Part shown: piece by piece, positions 25,057-33,452 of the stretch
How positions within the stretch are numbered: the stretch's first letter is position 1
How the letters are laid out: each line of letters opens with the position of its first letter
Assembly (NCBI GenBank): GCA_910579935.1
Contig: CAJTVQ010000032.1
Location: forward strand, 1-49,391
Direction: 5' to 3'
Length of the DNA stretch: 49,391 bases
DNA from: an uncultured Lachnospiraceae bacterium
GTDB taxonomy: Bacteria > Bacillota > Clostridia > Lachnospirales > Lachnospiraceae
Notes under the pieces: model-generated
What the model was told of the DNA's origin: nothing
Seen by the model: the letters and a program-made list of their open reading frames with translations, nothing else
Database searches by the model: none
Program-made: the position numbers and the translations under genes

Positions 25057-26937
25057 CTAACGCTTAAGGTTTGTCAATTCCTCTAACATCGTGTCGGAAA
25101 CCGTAATAATTCGGCTGTTCGCCTGAAAACCTCTCTGAGTGGTAATCATTTCCGTAAATTCCTGCGACAGGTCTACGTTACTCATTTCCAAAACACCGGA
25201 CTGCATATAGCCGCCTCCGTCTTCAATGTTCGAACCGATTCCATCGAACTCACCGGAGTTCATTGTTGCGGAATAGAGATTATCACCCTGCTTTTCAAGG
25301 CCGGCAGGGTTCGCGAAAGTTGCCGTGGCAATCTGTCCTAAACATTTGCTCATACCATTGTCATAAGATGCGGTGATGATTCCACTCTTAGCAATGGAAA
25401 TACCAATCAGTTCACCTATTTTACGCCCTGAACCAAGTCCCTGTGAAGTACCTTTTGCTGCACCGACTGTACTGGAACCACCATTATTAACATTTTTTGA
25501 AGTACTGAAATTGATGCTGATATCCGAAAATTTCCCATGCGCCGCATTTAATCCTAAAGTAATTAATCCATCCGAATTACCTGCGATGTTATCAAACAAA
25601 CCTGTTTCCGCATTATAAACAAGATTTGCGGATTTTTCCACTTCTTTCCTGGTAATCGTAAGCGAACCGTCCGCCTCAATGCGAAATTCTTTTACTCCCT
25701 CTACCCCCGGAGTAAATCCATTATACAATGCCTGTATATCAGCCAACGTAGCCACAGGATTTGGTGCAGGTGTTCCGGCTGTGATATTGCCATTTGCGTC
25801 CACTGTATAAGTTCCCACGCCTGCCGTCGGTCCGGTTCCACCTCCCGTCGCCGGTATGGACACGCTGGTAATGGTCGGTGTCACCGTAACGCCTGCTGCC
25901 GGTGGCCAAATATTCTTCAATGTACCGCTCTGCTGATCAACCACCAACCTTCCTTTTGCGTCAATGTGTGCCGCCTGAATTACCCCTGCTTCTGCTGCTG
26001 TCATACCGTATGCTGCCTGCAGATCCGCAGCGATAGGTATTGTAAGGGCTGCACCGATTGTCGCAGGTGCTGTCGGAATACCCGTAACTGTAGTCGATGT
26101 AAAGGCAATCGTACCTGCTAGGGTTGGATCAGACGTACAACTCTTGGAAATAGCGGTCTCCACTTCCATTGTACTGCCAAATGTTACACTGGCAAGCATA
26201 TCCTCTCCAATCGACTGGCCTGTACCGGAATCCAGTATATCCTCTAATGATACATAATACCTTCCTTCAGAACCAGTGGAATGAATACTGAACTTGGCAG
26301 TATACAAATATCCCTTATCATCATAAAACTCCAAATTCATCATACGTCCCGAGGTACTGTTAACCGCTGTATCATTCTTATCCACAATACCCGTTACCCT
26401 TGCATCCGTAGTAGCCGCCGGATCATAAGTCATATTATCATCATTCATGATTTCCAGTGGACTTACCGTATTAGGTTTCGGATTTCCTGTTTCTGGGTCC
26501 ACCTGCCATCCCATAACTTTATAACCATTGCTGGTCATGGCAAGGTTTCCCGCGCCATCTACATAGAAAGAACCATCCCTCGTAAAGAAATTCTCCATTC
26601 CGTTGCTGACAATAAAAAACGCATCGCCGGAAATCATAATATCAAATGCATTGCCAGTATTCTGTGCAGATCCCTGACCACTGATATTTGTATTGATAGC
26701 TCCTACCTGTACGCCGAGACCAATCTGTCTTGCATTGATACCGCCGATTCCGGTATTCCCTACCTCTCTATTCGGCCCCGATGCCGCCTGTGTTGTCTGA
26801 TACATCAAGTCCCTGAACGTGGTGGACTGTGATTTATAAGCTGTTGTATTGACGTTGGCAATATTATTACCGATAACGTCCATCTTTGTCTGGTGTGTCC
26901 TCAGACCTGCCACACCAGAGAACAATGATCTCATCAT
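25057..26937 (-). CDS. flgE: Flagellar hook protein FlgE
   Basis: Builds the hook. The 626 residues begin and end with the conserved rod/hook termini: SLFSGVAGLRTHQTKMDVIG followed by NNIANVNTTAYK, and at the end LEMSNVDLSQEFTEMITTQR then GFQANSRIITVSDTML. The middle (about 230-470) is long, rich in Gly, Ala and Thr, and of low similarity to enteric FlgE, which is about 400 residues; it is presumably surface-exposed. AGGAGG lies 9 bases before the first of two ATG codons. No separate distal rod genes (flgF, flgG) are in the window. Confidence 0.95.
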   Translation of the reverse strand: MMRSLFSGVAGLRTHQTKMDVIGNNIANVNTTAYKSQSTTFRDLMYQTTQAASGPNREVGNTGIGGINARQIGLGVQVGAINTNISGQGSAQNTGNAFDIMISGDAFFIVSNGMENFFTRDGSFYVDGAGNLAMTSNGYKVMGWQVDPETGNPKPNTVSPLEIMNDDNMTYDPAATTDARVTGIVDKNDTAVNSTSGRMMNLEFYDDKGYLYTAKFSIHSTGSEGRYYVSLEDILDSGTGQSIGEDMLASVTFGSTMEVETAISKSCTSDPTLAGTIAFTSTTVTGIPTAPATIGAALTIPIAADLQAAYGMTAAEAGVIQAAHIDAKGRLVVDQQSGTLKNIWPPAAGVTVTPTITSVSIPATGGGTGPTAGVGTYTVDANGNITAGTPAPNPVATLADIQALYNGFTPGVEGVKEFRIEADGSLTITRKEVEKSANLVYNAETGLFDNIAGNSDGLITLGLNAAHGKFSDISINFSTSKNVNNGGSSTVGAAKGTSQGLGSGRKIGELIGISIAKSGIITASYDNGMSKCLGQIATATFANPAGLEKQGDNLYSATMNSGEFDGIGSNIEDGGGYMQSGVLEMSNVDLSQEFTEMITTQRGFQANSRIITVSDTMLEELTNLKR

Positions 26938-26958
26938 AATGCATGACCTCCTAAATTA

Positions 26959-27018
26959 TTACCCTAAGTCATTACCATAGAAGCGCTTTTTCCTGCTTCT
27001 TCCGTCATTCCAAAGCAT
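26959..27018 (-). CDS. Possible 19-residue small ORF before flgE
   Basis: In the 100-base gap between the TIGR02530 gene and flgE an ATG at 27018 follows GGAGG by 3 bases and opens a 19-codon frame (MLWNDGRSRKKRFYGNDLG) closed by TAA. The peptide is basic. The spacing is shorter than ideal and nothing else supports it, so it may be chance or a leader peptide affecting flgE translation. Confidence 0.3.
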   Translation of the reverse strand: MLWNDGRSRKKRFYGNDLG

Positions 27019-27037
27019 AAGCCTCCGCAAGGTCCGG

Positions 27038-27442
27038 CTAAATGATCACCGCGCCGTCTATATTGGTAAAAACCTTTTCATCTGCTTCTGCCTGCTTCAT
27101 CGCTGTCACTACCGTATTGTTCGGCACGTTTACGATAAAAGCCAGCTGATCCACTATTACCAGTGATTCATTGATTCCTTTCGCACCCGCTTTTTGGGTT
27201 CCTGCCTGCAAACGTTCCATCTGACTGTCGGACAGCTCTATGCCCCGTTCCGCCAAACGGTTTGCCGCATGTTTGGAAAATTTCACCCCGCCGGCGCCGT
27301 CTGCATCCTTCGCTGTATGATTCAAAACATCCTGAAAGGAAATGCCGTCCGCATCCGTGCTTTTCCGGCTCTGTTTCGACTGCGCAAAGTATTTTGCCTG
27401 CAGTTGTTCTATGGAAAGGAATTGATTATTCTGAATTTTCAT
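27038..27442 (-). CDS. TIGR02530 family flagellar operon protein
   Basis: A 134-residue conserved protein regularly encoded between flgD and flgE in clostridia and bacilli; no firm biochemical role is known to me. The conserved core is VKFSKHAANRLAERGIELSD, then INESLVIVDQLAFIVNVPNN and TVVTAM. It has no signal or membrane segment, so it is cytosolic or exported by the flagellar system. AAGGAGGAG precedes the ATG. It may chaperone or assist hook assembly; that is inference from location. Confidence 0.88.
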   Translation of the reverse strand: MKIQNNQFLSIEQLQAKYFAQSKQSRKSTDADGISFQDVLNHTAKDADGAGGVKFSKHAANRLAERGIELSDSQMERLQAGTQKAGAKGINESLVIVDQLAFIVNVPNNTVVTAMKQAEADEKVFTNIDGAVII

Positions 27443-27477
27443 AACCTTCTCCTCCTTGAGAATTCCTTTACCCTGTT

Positions 27478-28176
27478 TTACGCTTTTTCCGTATCGTCTC
27501 CGGAATCACCGCCGCTACCGCCCGTGCCGTTCTCGTCCTTATCTTCCTGCAGTTCTTCCACACGTGCTACATATTCATTCAACTTCTCCAAATAATCTTT
27601 GGATACAAAACTCTTCTCGTAATCGGACATCTGGTCATAAATCTTCTTCAGTACGGTAACTGCCTCTGCACTATCCAAGGTAAAGTTATCCATACTCGGA
27701 AGCTTATCGATTGCAAGCATCAGCTGCTGTGCCAATTCCACTGCATCCAAATAGGTCTGATCTTCTATTGCATATACATCGTCTAAAGAATACAGCCCGC
27801 CGTCAATGGAAACATAGGATTTACCGTTTTCATACGTCACATAATCCACGCGTCCCTCAATCTGCGTTTCACGTCCTGCAGAATCCGTCGTATTTACCAC
27901 TACTACCTTACCAACCATGGAAGAAGCCCTTGTCAGCTCCATCGTGTTTGCCATATTCTGCATCTGCTCCAAAGATGAGAACTGTGCATACTGTGCTACG
28001 AATTCCGTATTGGATGTAGGCTCCAGCGGATCCTGATACTTCATCTGCGCAACCAAAAGTCCGAGAAACGCATCTTTATCCAACGTGGATTTATTCTTTG
28101 TCTTGTCGTTCGCAAGAGAGGATGCCGAGCTGCTTTCCACAAATTTTCCATCCTTTACTTCCTGTACTACTGCCAT
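27478..28176 (-). CDS. flgD: Hook-capping protein FlgD with a C-terminal helical extension
   Basis: Scaffold that caps the growing hook. Of 232 residues, the N-terminal part (about 28-80) has the FlgD signature LDKDAFLGLLVAQMKYQDPL followed by NTEFVAQYAQFSSLEQM. Residues 86-140 are a small beta domain. Residues 146-210 form an added helical module (LAIDKLPSMDNFTLDSAEAV then IYDQMSDYEKSFVSKDYLEK), which looks like helical repeats common in clostridial surface proteins. The tail is Gly/Asp/Ser-rich. ATG 28176 has AAAGGAG upstream; the 28203 alternative has not. Confidence 0.94.
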   Translation of the reverse strand: MAVVQEVKDGKFVESSSASSLANDKTKNKSTLDKDAFLGLLVAQMKYQDPLEPTSNTEFVAQYAQFSSLEQMQNMANTMELTRASSMVGKVVVVNTTDSAGRETQIEGRVDYVTYENGKSYVSIDGGLYSLDDVYAIEDQTYLDAVELAQQLMLAIDKLPSMDNFTLDSAEAVTVLKKIYDQMSDYEKSFVSKDYLEKLNEYVARVEELQEDKDENGTGGSGGDSGDDTEKA

Positions 28177-28250
28177 GTTATCTCTCCTTTCCGAAATAAT
28201 CACATTTCAAATTCTTACTCATTTTCTAATGTTCCTGACGTTTTGTCCTT

Positions 28251-29690
28251 TTATGCCGTAAAGTCCACGGTATTTCCGCCTGCTCTCATCATTTCCACTG
28301 CGAGCTGGTCTTCTTCGCTTTCCGCGGCCTCTTCTGCATCCATTTCGTTCAGGTTCAGCTTTCTAACGCCTCTCTTCTTTCCTTCCTGAGCCGTCTGCCT
28401 GCTTTCACCTTCGCCGTTCAGGTTCCTTTCAAAGGCATGGCTTTCCACTGTTACCTCTACCGCTTCCACCTTGATACCCTGTTCTTCGAAATTAGTTTTC
28501 AACTGAACAATCTGGCTTTCCAAAACCGATTTCACAGCCTCATTCTGTGTCATGAACTGTGCCGTAATAACGCCCTCTTTCGATGCGATATTGATATTCA
28601 CCGTACCCAAACTTGCCGGATGAAGCTGAAGCTGCATCTGTGTCATATCCGCTTTCACCTGAATCCTCATGTAGTTCATGATCTGATTCATAATCTCCTG
28701 CGTATCCACTGTCCTGTCTGCCATTGCGGTTTCAAAAGCAGCGTCCGGCTGTGCCACCGTATTTTCACGGTTTAAAAGGTTATCCAAAAACAGATTGGAC
28801 TGGGTGCTGCTGTTCTGTGAAGAACTCTCCTGCTTTGCCCCTCCGTCTTTTTTAACCGGCTCTGCGCTCTCTTCCTTCGGTGCCTCCACTCTCATGTTGG
28901 TAACTTCTGAAGTCTCCGTTTTGGCATTTCCATCCACTTCCACGCTTACCTTCATCACCTCGCCGTTACGTTCTACCGTAACCGTGTAATCCTCCTGTCC
29001 ATCCGGCAACGCAGTATCTGTCCCGTCATTGACATCCGGCCGTGCATTTGTTTCTGCTTTCGGCTGTGCTTCCGTCTGTCTGTTCAGCTGTTCCATAATG
29101 GCTGCCAGTTCTTCCGGTGTCAGTCCGGTTTCTTCCCCTATCAGGGTGAGCTTCTGCTCTGCCGCACCCAGCAGACTCTGTAAAGAATCGTACAGTCCGC
29201 CGTCTGTCATTAACGAAAGCATATCCGCATCCTTAACGGTCAGCACCAGCTGCGTCATGTTATCCGCATTCAGAAGATCCGCAAACGTAAGGCCCAAAAG
29301 TTCCATCGCATTGAGCACTTCTTCCTCTGTTACGCCCAGCGCTTCTGCCACTTCACCGACCAGTTCCTGACCGGCTTTCTCCGCTTCATCCTGCACTCTT
29401 GTTACAGTCTGTGTATCCTTTGCTTTCACGGAGTTTTGTGACTGGCTGCTGTCCTTGATCTTTATGGCTTTTGTTTCATCCTGCACTTTCTGCTCCGTGC
29501 CGCCTGCCTTGACCTGTGCGTTCTGCTTCACTCCGGCATCTTTTGAAAGCGACATATTCTGCTGTCCCGTGGCTTTACTGAACGCATCGGTAAAACTGCC
29601 TGTCAGCTCATCCTGCAGACCTCCCGCCTGTTTCGGTGAGGCAAAACCCATCAGCGGATTCACGCCTTTCGTTACATGTGTCGTCGTCAT
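28251..29690 (-). CDS. fliK: Hook-length control protein FliK
   Basis: Molecular ruler that is exported and triggers the FlhB specificity switch. The 479 residues are Gln/Ser/Thr/Glu-rich and mostly low complexity for the first 330. The conserved C-terminal domain follows: MTQMQLQLHPASLGTVNINI, KEGVITAQFMTQNEAVKSVL, then FEEQGIKVEAVEVTVE, with a basic/acidic tail. A GAGGAAAGGAGG site precedes the ATG. The length is compatible with a ruler role. Confidence 0.93.
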   Translation of the reverse strand: MTTTHVTKGVNPLMGFASPKQAGGLQDELTGSFTDAFSKATGQQNMSLSKDAGVKQNAQVKAGGTEQKVQDETKAIKIKDSSQSQNSVKAKDTQTVTRVQDEAEKAGQELVGEVAEALGVTEEEVLNAMELLGLTFADLLNADNMTQLVLTVKDADMLSLMTDGGLYDSLQSLLGAAEQKLTLIGEETGLTPEELAAIMEQLNRQTEAQPKAETNARPDVNDGTDTALPDGQEDYTVTVERNGEVMKVSVEVDGNAKTETSEVTNMRVEAPKEESAEPVKKDGGAKQESSSQNSSTQSNLFLDNLLNRENTVAQPDAAFETAMADRTVDTQEIMNQIMNYMRIQVKADMTQMQLQLHPASLGTVNINIASKEGVITAQFMTQNEAVKSVLESQIVQLKTNFEEQGIKVEAVEVTVESHAFERNLNGEGESRQTAQEGKKRGVRKLNLNEMDAEEAAESEEDQLAVEMMRAGGNTVDFTA

Positions 29691-29819
29691 CCTTATCCTT
29701 CCTCCTTTCCTCTACTATTTTATGCATTTATGTGTCAGGCTGCAAAACAGCCTTTTATATATAATTGCAGTTTCCTGCATTATATATCGGGGTTATTTCC
29801 CTGCAGGCCGCACCGGCCT
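29691..29819 (-). other. Spacer of 129 bases with three hairpins, largest gap in the operon
   Basis: No gene fits here. Three inverted repeats occur in a row: AGGCTG/CAGCCT (29737-29753); an AT-rich stem of about 13 bp with one bulge and a 4-base loop (29757-29787); and GGCCG/CGGCC (29806-29818), which touches the stop region of the upstream gene. None is followed by a long T-run on the minus strand. The block could be an mRNA processing or stability element between the MotE-like gene and fliK. Confidence 0.6.
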
Positions 29820-30707
29820 TTAGGATTCCGGATCCATAATCTTGGTAATGCGCGCCGCAATGGCCGGATCCATGGCGGCCAGTATATTGCCCCTGTCCTC
29901 CGCACTCATGGATGAGAGAATACGGGAAGCCAATCCAAGATTATCTGTCATTTCCTCAAATATCCTTGCTGCAGCAGCCGGCTTCATTTCGGAATATGCC
30001 TGTGCATATTCTTTCACTTCATTACTTTCCTCTACCTGCTGTACCACCTGCTTATATAAATATTCAGCCGTTGTGGGATCGATGCTCTCATAATATTTCT
30101 TATAGGCTTCCTCACCCGGCCCGTTCTCGGCATAGACCACTTCTTCATAGAATTCCGTCTTAATTCTCTGGAATTCCACCTGGTTGTCTTCAAACGTCTG
30201 AAGCCGCTCTACCTGCGCTTTCAAACTTGCAACTTCTTCCGCGCTGGCTGCTCCCGCGGACTGTGCCCTCTGGAGCTCCAGTTCCAGTTCCTTAATGTAA
30301 TCCACAGCATCCTTCAGGCTGCTGTATCCGCCGTAATCCTCTTCTTCCACTTCACCGGCTGCCTCTTCAGGCTGTATCTCATTGGAGGCCGGCAGTATTT
30401 TATTGATAACCGGAACATCCTTAAACGCCGGCGCCAGCACACCGGAACCAAAACCGCCCACATCAAGCTTGATCAAAAGACAGAGTATCGCAATCCATAC
30501 GATCACGATCAGCATCGTTACAAGAAACACGGAAACCCCGCCTCCCTCGTCGTCCAGCTGCTCCTCCTGCAGGGAAATTTCCTTCGCCCTGCGTTTCGCC
30601 TCTTTTTTCTGTTCCTTCTGCTCCGCTTTCAGCTTCTTCTTTTCTTCCGCAAGTCTTTTCTTTTCTGACTTGGAATCCATATCCGCTATAACCTCTGTAC
30701 CTGCCAT
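29820..30707 (-). CDS. Membrane protein with MgtE_N/MotE-like C-terminal domain
   Basis: Located between fliJ and fliK. The N-terminal part is highly charged, Lys/Glu-rich and probably coiled. One membrane helix (VFLVTMLIVIVWIAILCLLI) follows, then a segment outside with a predicted coiled coil (YIKELELELQRAQSAGAASA). The C-terminal domain (MKPAAAARIFEEMTDNLGLA, SRILSSMSAEDRGNILAAMD, ARITKIMDP) is of the MgtE_N type found in MotE, the chaperone of the MotC stator stabiliser. No magnesium channel is present. The start is uncertain: ATG 30707 has AGGAG at 13 bases; ATG 30719 and a TTG at 30737 are alternatives. Confidence 0.82.
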   Translation of the reverse strand: MAGTEVIADMDSKSEKKRLAEEKKKLKAEQKEQKKEAKRRAKEISLQEEQLDDEGGGVSVFLVTMLIVIVWIAILCLLIKLDVGGFGSGVLAPAFKDVPVINKILPASNEIQPEEAAGEVEEEDYGGYSSLKDAVDYIKELELELQRAQSAGAASAEEVASLKAQVERLQTFEDNQVEFQRIKTEFYEEVVYAENGPGEEAYKKYYESIDPTTAEYLYKQVVQQVEESNEVKEYAQAYSEMKPAAAARIFEEMTDNLGLASRILSSMSAEDRGNILAAMDPAIAARITKIMDPES

Positions 30708-30746
30708 CTTTATAACCATGCTCCTTTCAAAGCCCAATCAAAGATT

Positions 30747-31202
30747 TCAACCCTGAGTTCTTCTTCTCTGCCCATATGTGTAGCTTACAAGCTCATCAAT
30801 TTCCTTGCTTTCTTTTGCATTTTCTTCCTTCATGAACGCCTCAAAAGCTTTTTCCCGCAATTTCTCCTGAACCTTACGTTCCTGCATAACCTCCTGCAGC
30901 TTCTGCCGTTCCGTCTCCAGCGCATCCTCCGCTTTCGCTACCTCTATCTTCTGCAGCTCTATGAATTCCTCCATCTGCAATATGGCATTCCTGTTATCCA
31001 GGATATCCAGCACTTCCAAAGTGTCTTCCCGCAGTCTGCGTCCCTCTTCCTCATAAGAACCTTTACGACGGTAAAACAAATCAAGCTTCTCTTCTTCTTC
31101 CGTCAGACGCCTGCGTGCTGCGGCAAACTCCATCTTCGCCTGTTCTTCCAGCTTATACTTCAGATTCAGAATATTCTGCATCCTGTAAACAAACTTCGAC
31201 AT
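30747..31202 (-). CDS. fliJ: Flagellar export chaperone FliJ
   Basis: Coiled-coil stalk protein that links the FliI ATPase ring to FlhA. The 151 residues are almost entirely charged helix (LEEQAKMEFAAARRRLTEEE), starting FVYRMQNILNLKYKLEE, which matches the FliJ family. Poor sequence conservation is normal for FliJ; position after fliI settles it. It begins 8 bases after the fliI stop. Confidence 0.92.
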   Translation of the reverse strand: MSKFVYRMQNILNLKYKLEEQAKMEFAAARRRLTEEEEKLDLFYRRKGSYEEEGRRLREDTLEVLDILDNRNAILQMEEFIELQKIEVAKAEDALETERQKLQEVMQERKVQEKLREKAFEAFMKEENAKESKEIDELVSYTYGQRRRTQG

Positions 31203-31210
31203 AAGCGCCT

Positions 31211-32530
31211 CTATTCTTCAAACAACTCTTCCATCATCTTCACGGATTCCTCAAACGTAAATTTATCTTCTACCATCTGCATCAGAAATCCGTTCACTGC
31301 ATCTATTTTTTCAATGGCATAATCAATGTTTGGATTGCTTCCGCTCTTATAGGCGCCGATATTGATCAAATCTTCCGCTTCGTTATATGTAGCAAGTACA
31401 TTCTTAAGTTTACCGGCCGCCTTCTTATGCTCTCTGTCCACGATCTGGCTCATACATCTGGATATACTCTGTAATATATCAATTGCCGGATAATGATTTC
31501 TGTGCGCAAGCTGCCTGCTTAACATAATATGCCCATCCAGTATGCTTCGTGCCGTATCCGTAATCGGTTCATTGAAATCATCGCCGTCCACCAGTACCGT
31601 ATACAAGCCCGTGATCGACCCTTTCTCCGAACGTCCTGCACGTTCCAGCAGCTTGGGCATTTCCGAATATACACTGGGCGGATATCCCCTCGAAACAGGC
31701 GGTTCTCCGCTGGCAAGGCCAATCTCCCGCTGTGCCATTGAAAAACGGGTCAGGGAGTCCATCATAAACAATACATCTTTCCCCTGATCCCTGAAATACT
31801 CCGCGATCGCCGTAGCGGTCTTCGCCGCTTTATTTCTCTCCAATGCCGGCTTATCCGAGGTCGCCACCACCACTACCGAGCGTCTCATACCCTCCGGCCC
31901 TAAATCTCTTTCCACAAATTCCCGCACTTCCCTGCCGCGTTCCCCGATCAGGGCAATAACATTCACATCGGCTTTTGTATTGCGGGCAAACATACCGAGC
32001 AGTGTGGACTTTCCCACACCGGAACCGGCAAAAATACCGATTCTCTGTCCTTTTCCGACGGTTATCAGACCGTCTACCGCTTTCACACCTAACGGAAGCA
32101 CATCATCAATGATATCCCTGCTCATAGGATCCGGCGGCGGCGCTTCCACGGAATATAATTTTCCGCCTACCGATACGCCTTCTTCCGTAGGACGGCCCAG
32201 ACCATCCAAAGTCTGCCCCAGCAGTTCGTCGCTTACCCTGACCATTAATGCTTCCCCGGTATTCTCTACCATACAGCCAAAGCCTACGCCTTCCACTACC
32301 TCATAAGGCATCAGCAGGGTTTTCTTATCCTTAAAACCCACCACTTCCGCCATGATCGGCTTTACATTTTCTTTTGAATCCGGATAGATAAGACAGATAT
32401 CGCCCAGACGGGCTTCCGGCCCAAGGGATTCTATGGTCAGCCCCACGATGTTGACGACCTTTCCCTTCATCTTATAAAAAGTATTTTCTGCTACTCTCTC
32501 ATATTTTACAAAATTAACTGACGCTCTCAA
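31211..32530 (-). CDS. fliI: Flagellum-specific export ATPase FliI
   Basis: Hexameric ATPase that unfolds and delivers export substrates. The 439 residues have a F1-beta-like fold with Walker A IFAGSGVGKST (166-176), the VNVIALIGERGREVREFVER block, FMMDSLTRFSMAQREIGLA, and the GSITGLYTVLVDGDDFNEPI segment. The start appears to be TTG (32530) with AAGGG upstream, 4 bases after fliH; I see no better ATG. Confidence 0.97.
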   Translation of the reverse strand: MRASVNFVKYERVAENTFYKMKGKVVNIVGLTIESLGPEARLGDICLIYPDSKENVKPIMAEVVGFKDKKTLLMPYEVVEGVGFGCMVENTGEALMVRVSDELLGQTLDGLGRPTEEGVSVGGKLYSVEAPPPDPMSRDIIDDVLPLGVKAVDGLITVGKGQRIGIFAGSGVGKSTLLGMFARNTKADVNVIALIGERGREVREFVERDLGPEGMRRSVVVVATSDKPALERNKAAKTATAIAEYFRDQGKDVLFMMDSLTRFSMAQREIGLASGEPPVSRGYPPSVYSEMPKLLERAGRSEKGSITGLYTVLVDGDDFNEPITDTARSILDGHIMLSRQLAHRNHYPAIDILQSISRCMSQIVDREHKKAAGKLKNVLATYNEAEDLINIGAYKSGSNPNIDYAIEKIDAVNGFLMQMVEDKFTFEESVKMMEELFEE

Positions 32531-32534
32531 CCTG

Positions 32535-33452
32535 CTAACCCTTCGTATAAGACAATAATCTTAGTTTCTGTGATAATTCCTCCAACTGCGTTCCCAATCC
32601 GCAGTCAAAGACTCCCCCATCGGTTTCAATAATACAGTCATTCGCACTCAAAGTCATATCCTCTACGATTTCCACCGAAGCATGGACAGAAACCGAAGCG
32701 GTCAAAACCTCATTTTTCTTCATGCTCACATAAGGATAATCTTCTTTGGACACATGAATCAGGTATGTATTGCTGCCTTCAATCTTATGCATGGTGGATG
32801 ATATCAGATGCATGACAATATTCTGCTCCTTCTTCAGATCCACCTGGAATACCTTTTCGTAAATGTCAGTCAGCGCTTCTACAAACCTTGGTTCCAGTTC
32901 ATCTACCAGATTCTGATATTCCGCCTCCAACTGCCTGCGTTCTTCCAACAGCTGGTTTTTCTGCTGCTCCACCTGTGCCACTGCCTCGTTATAACCGGCA
33001 TCATACCCCTGGCTTTTGGCCTCTTCATATGCCTCCCTGCGTATATTCTCCAATTCCTGCTGTGCTTCTACCATAGCATTGGATTTAATATTCGCCGCCT
33101 CTCTGCGTGCCGCCTCCAGCATTTCCTGAGCCTGCGCTGATACCACCGCCAACGCATCCGCTGCATTCTGCGCCGGTGCTTCCTGTGTTTCCGCCGGATG
33201 CTCTGCCTTAATGACCGTCGGCAGTTCCCCGTCTTCATCAAACTCCGAAGTCAGTGCTTCCACAAGTTCTGCATCCAGCCCGCCCACAAAGCCGTCTATG
33301 GATTCCTCTCCCGACTCACTGCGCGCTCTCTTAACCAAAAGTTCTTCCAAATCTTCTATTTTCCTGGCAATCCTCTCATTATTGTCAATGAGAAGGGTAT
33401 CGTCGTTCTGTACGACTACCATATGTGATTTATATATGTTACCCTTATACAA
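32535..33452 (-). CDS. fliH: Flagellar assembly protein FliH
   Basis: Regulator that binds FliI and the switch complex. The protein has a long charged coiled region (AQEMLEAARREAANIKSNAM to VEQQKNQLLEERRQLEAEYQ) and the C-terminal V-ATPase E-like domain (VEALTDIYEKVFQVDLKKEQ, then the DYPYVS and TDGGVFDCGLGTQ blocks). No ATG fits the start: the first ATG in the aligned region would cut the N-terminus. I propose TTG at 33452, 11 bases behind GGAGG, overlapping the fliG stop by 8 bases. A GTG at 33464 is an alternative. Confidence 0.88.
   Translation of the reverse strand: MYKGNIYKSHMVVVQNDDTLLIDNNERIARKIEDLEELLVKRARSESGEESIDGFVGGLDAELVEALTSEFDEDGELPTVIKAEHPAETQEAPAQNAADALAVVSAQAQEMLEAARREAANIKSNAMVEAQQELENIRREAYEEAKSQGYDAGYNEAVAQVEQQKNQLLEERRQLEAEYQNLVDELEPRFVEALTDIYEKVFQVDLKKEQNIVMHLISSTMHKIEGSNTYLIHVSKEDYPYVSMKKNEVLTASVSVHASVEIVEDMTLSANDCIIETDGGVFDCGLGTQLEELSQKLRLLSYTKG

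Noticed and set aside
29755..29787. AT-rich hairpin as a Rho-independent terminator within the operon
   Set aside because: On the minus strand it is followed by AAAAGG, not a T-run, so ending transcription is unlikely.
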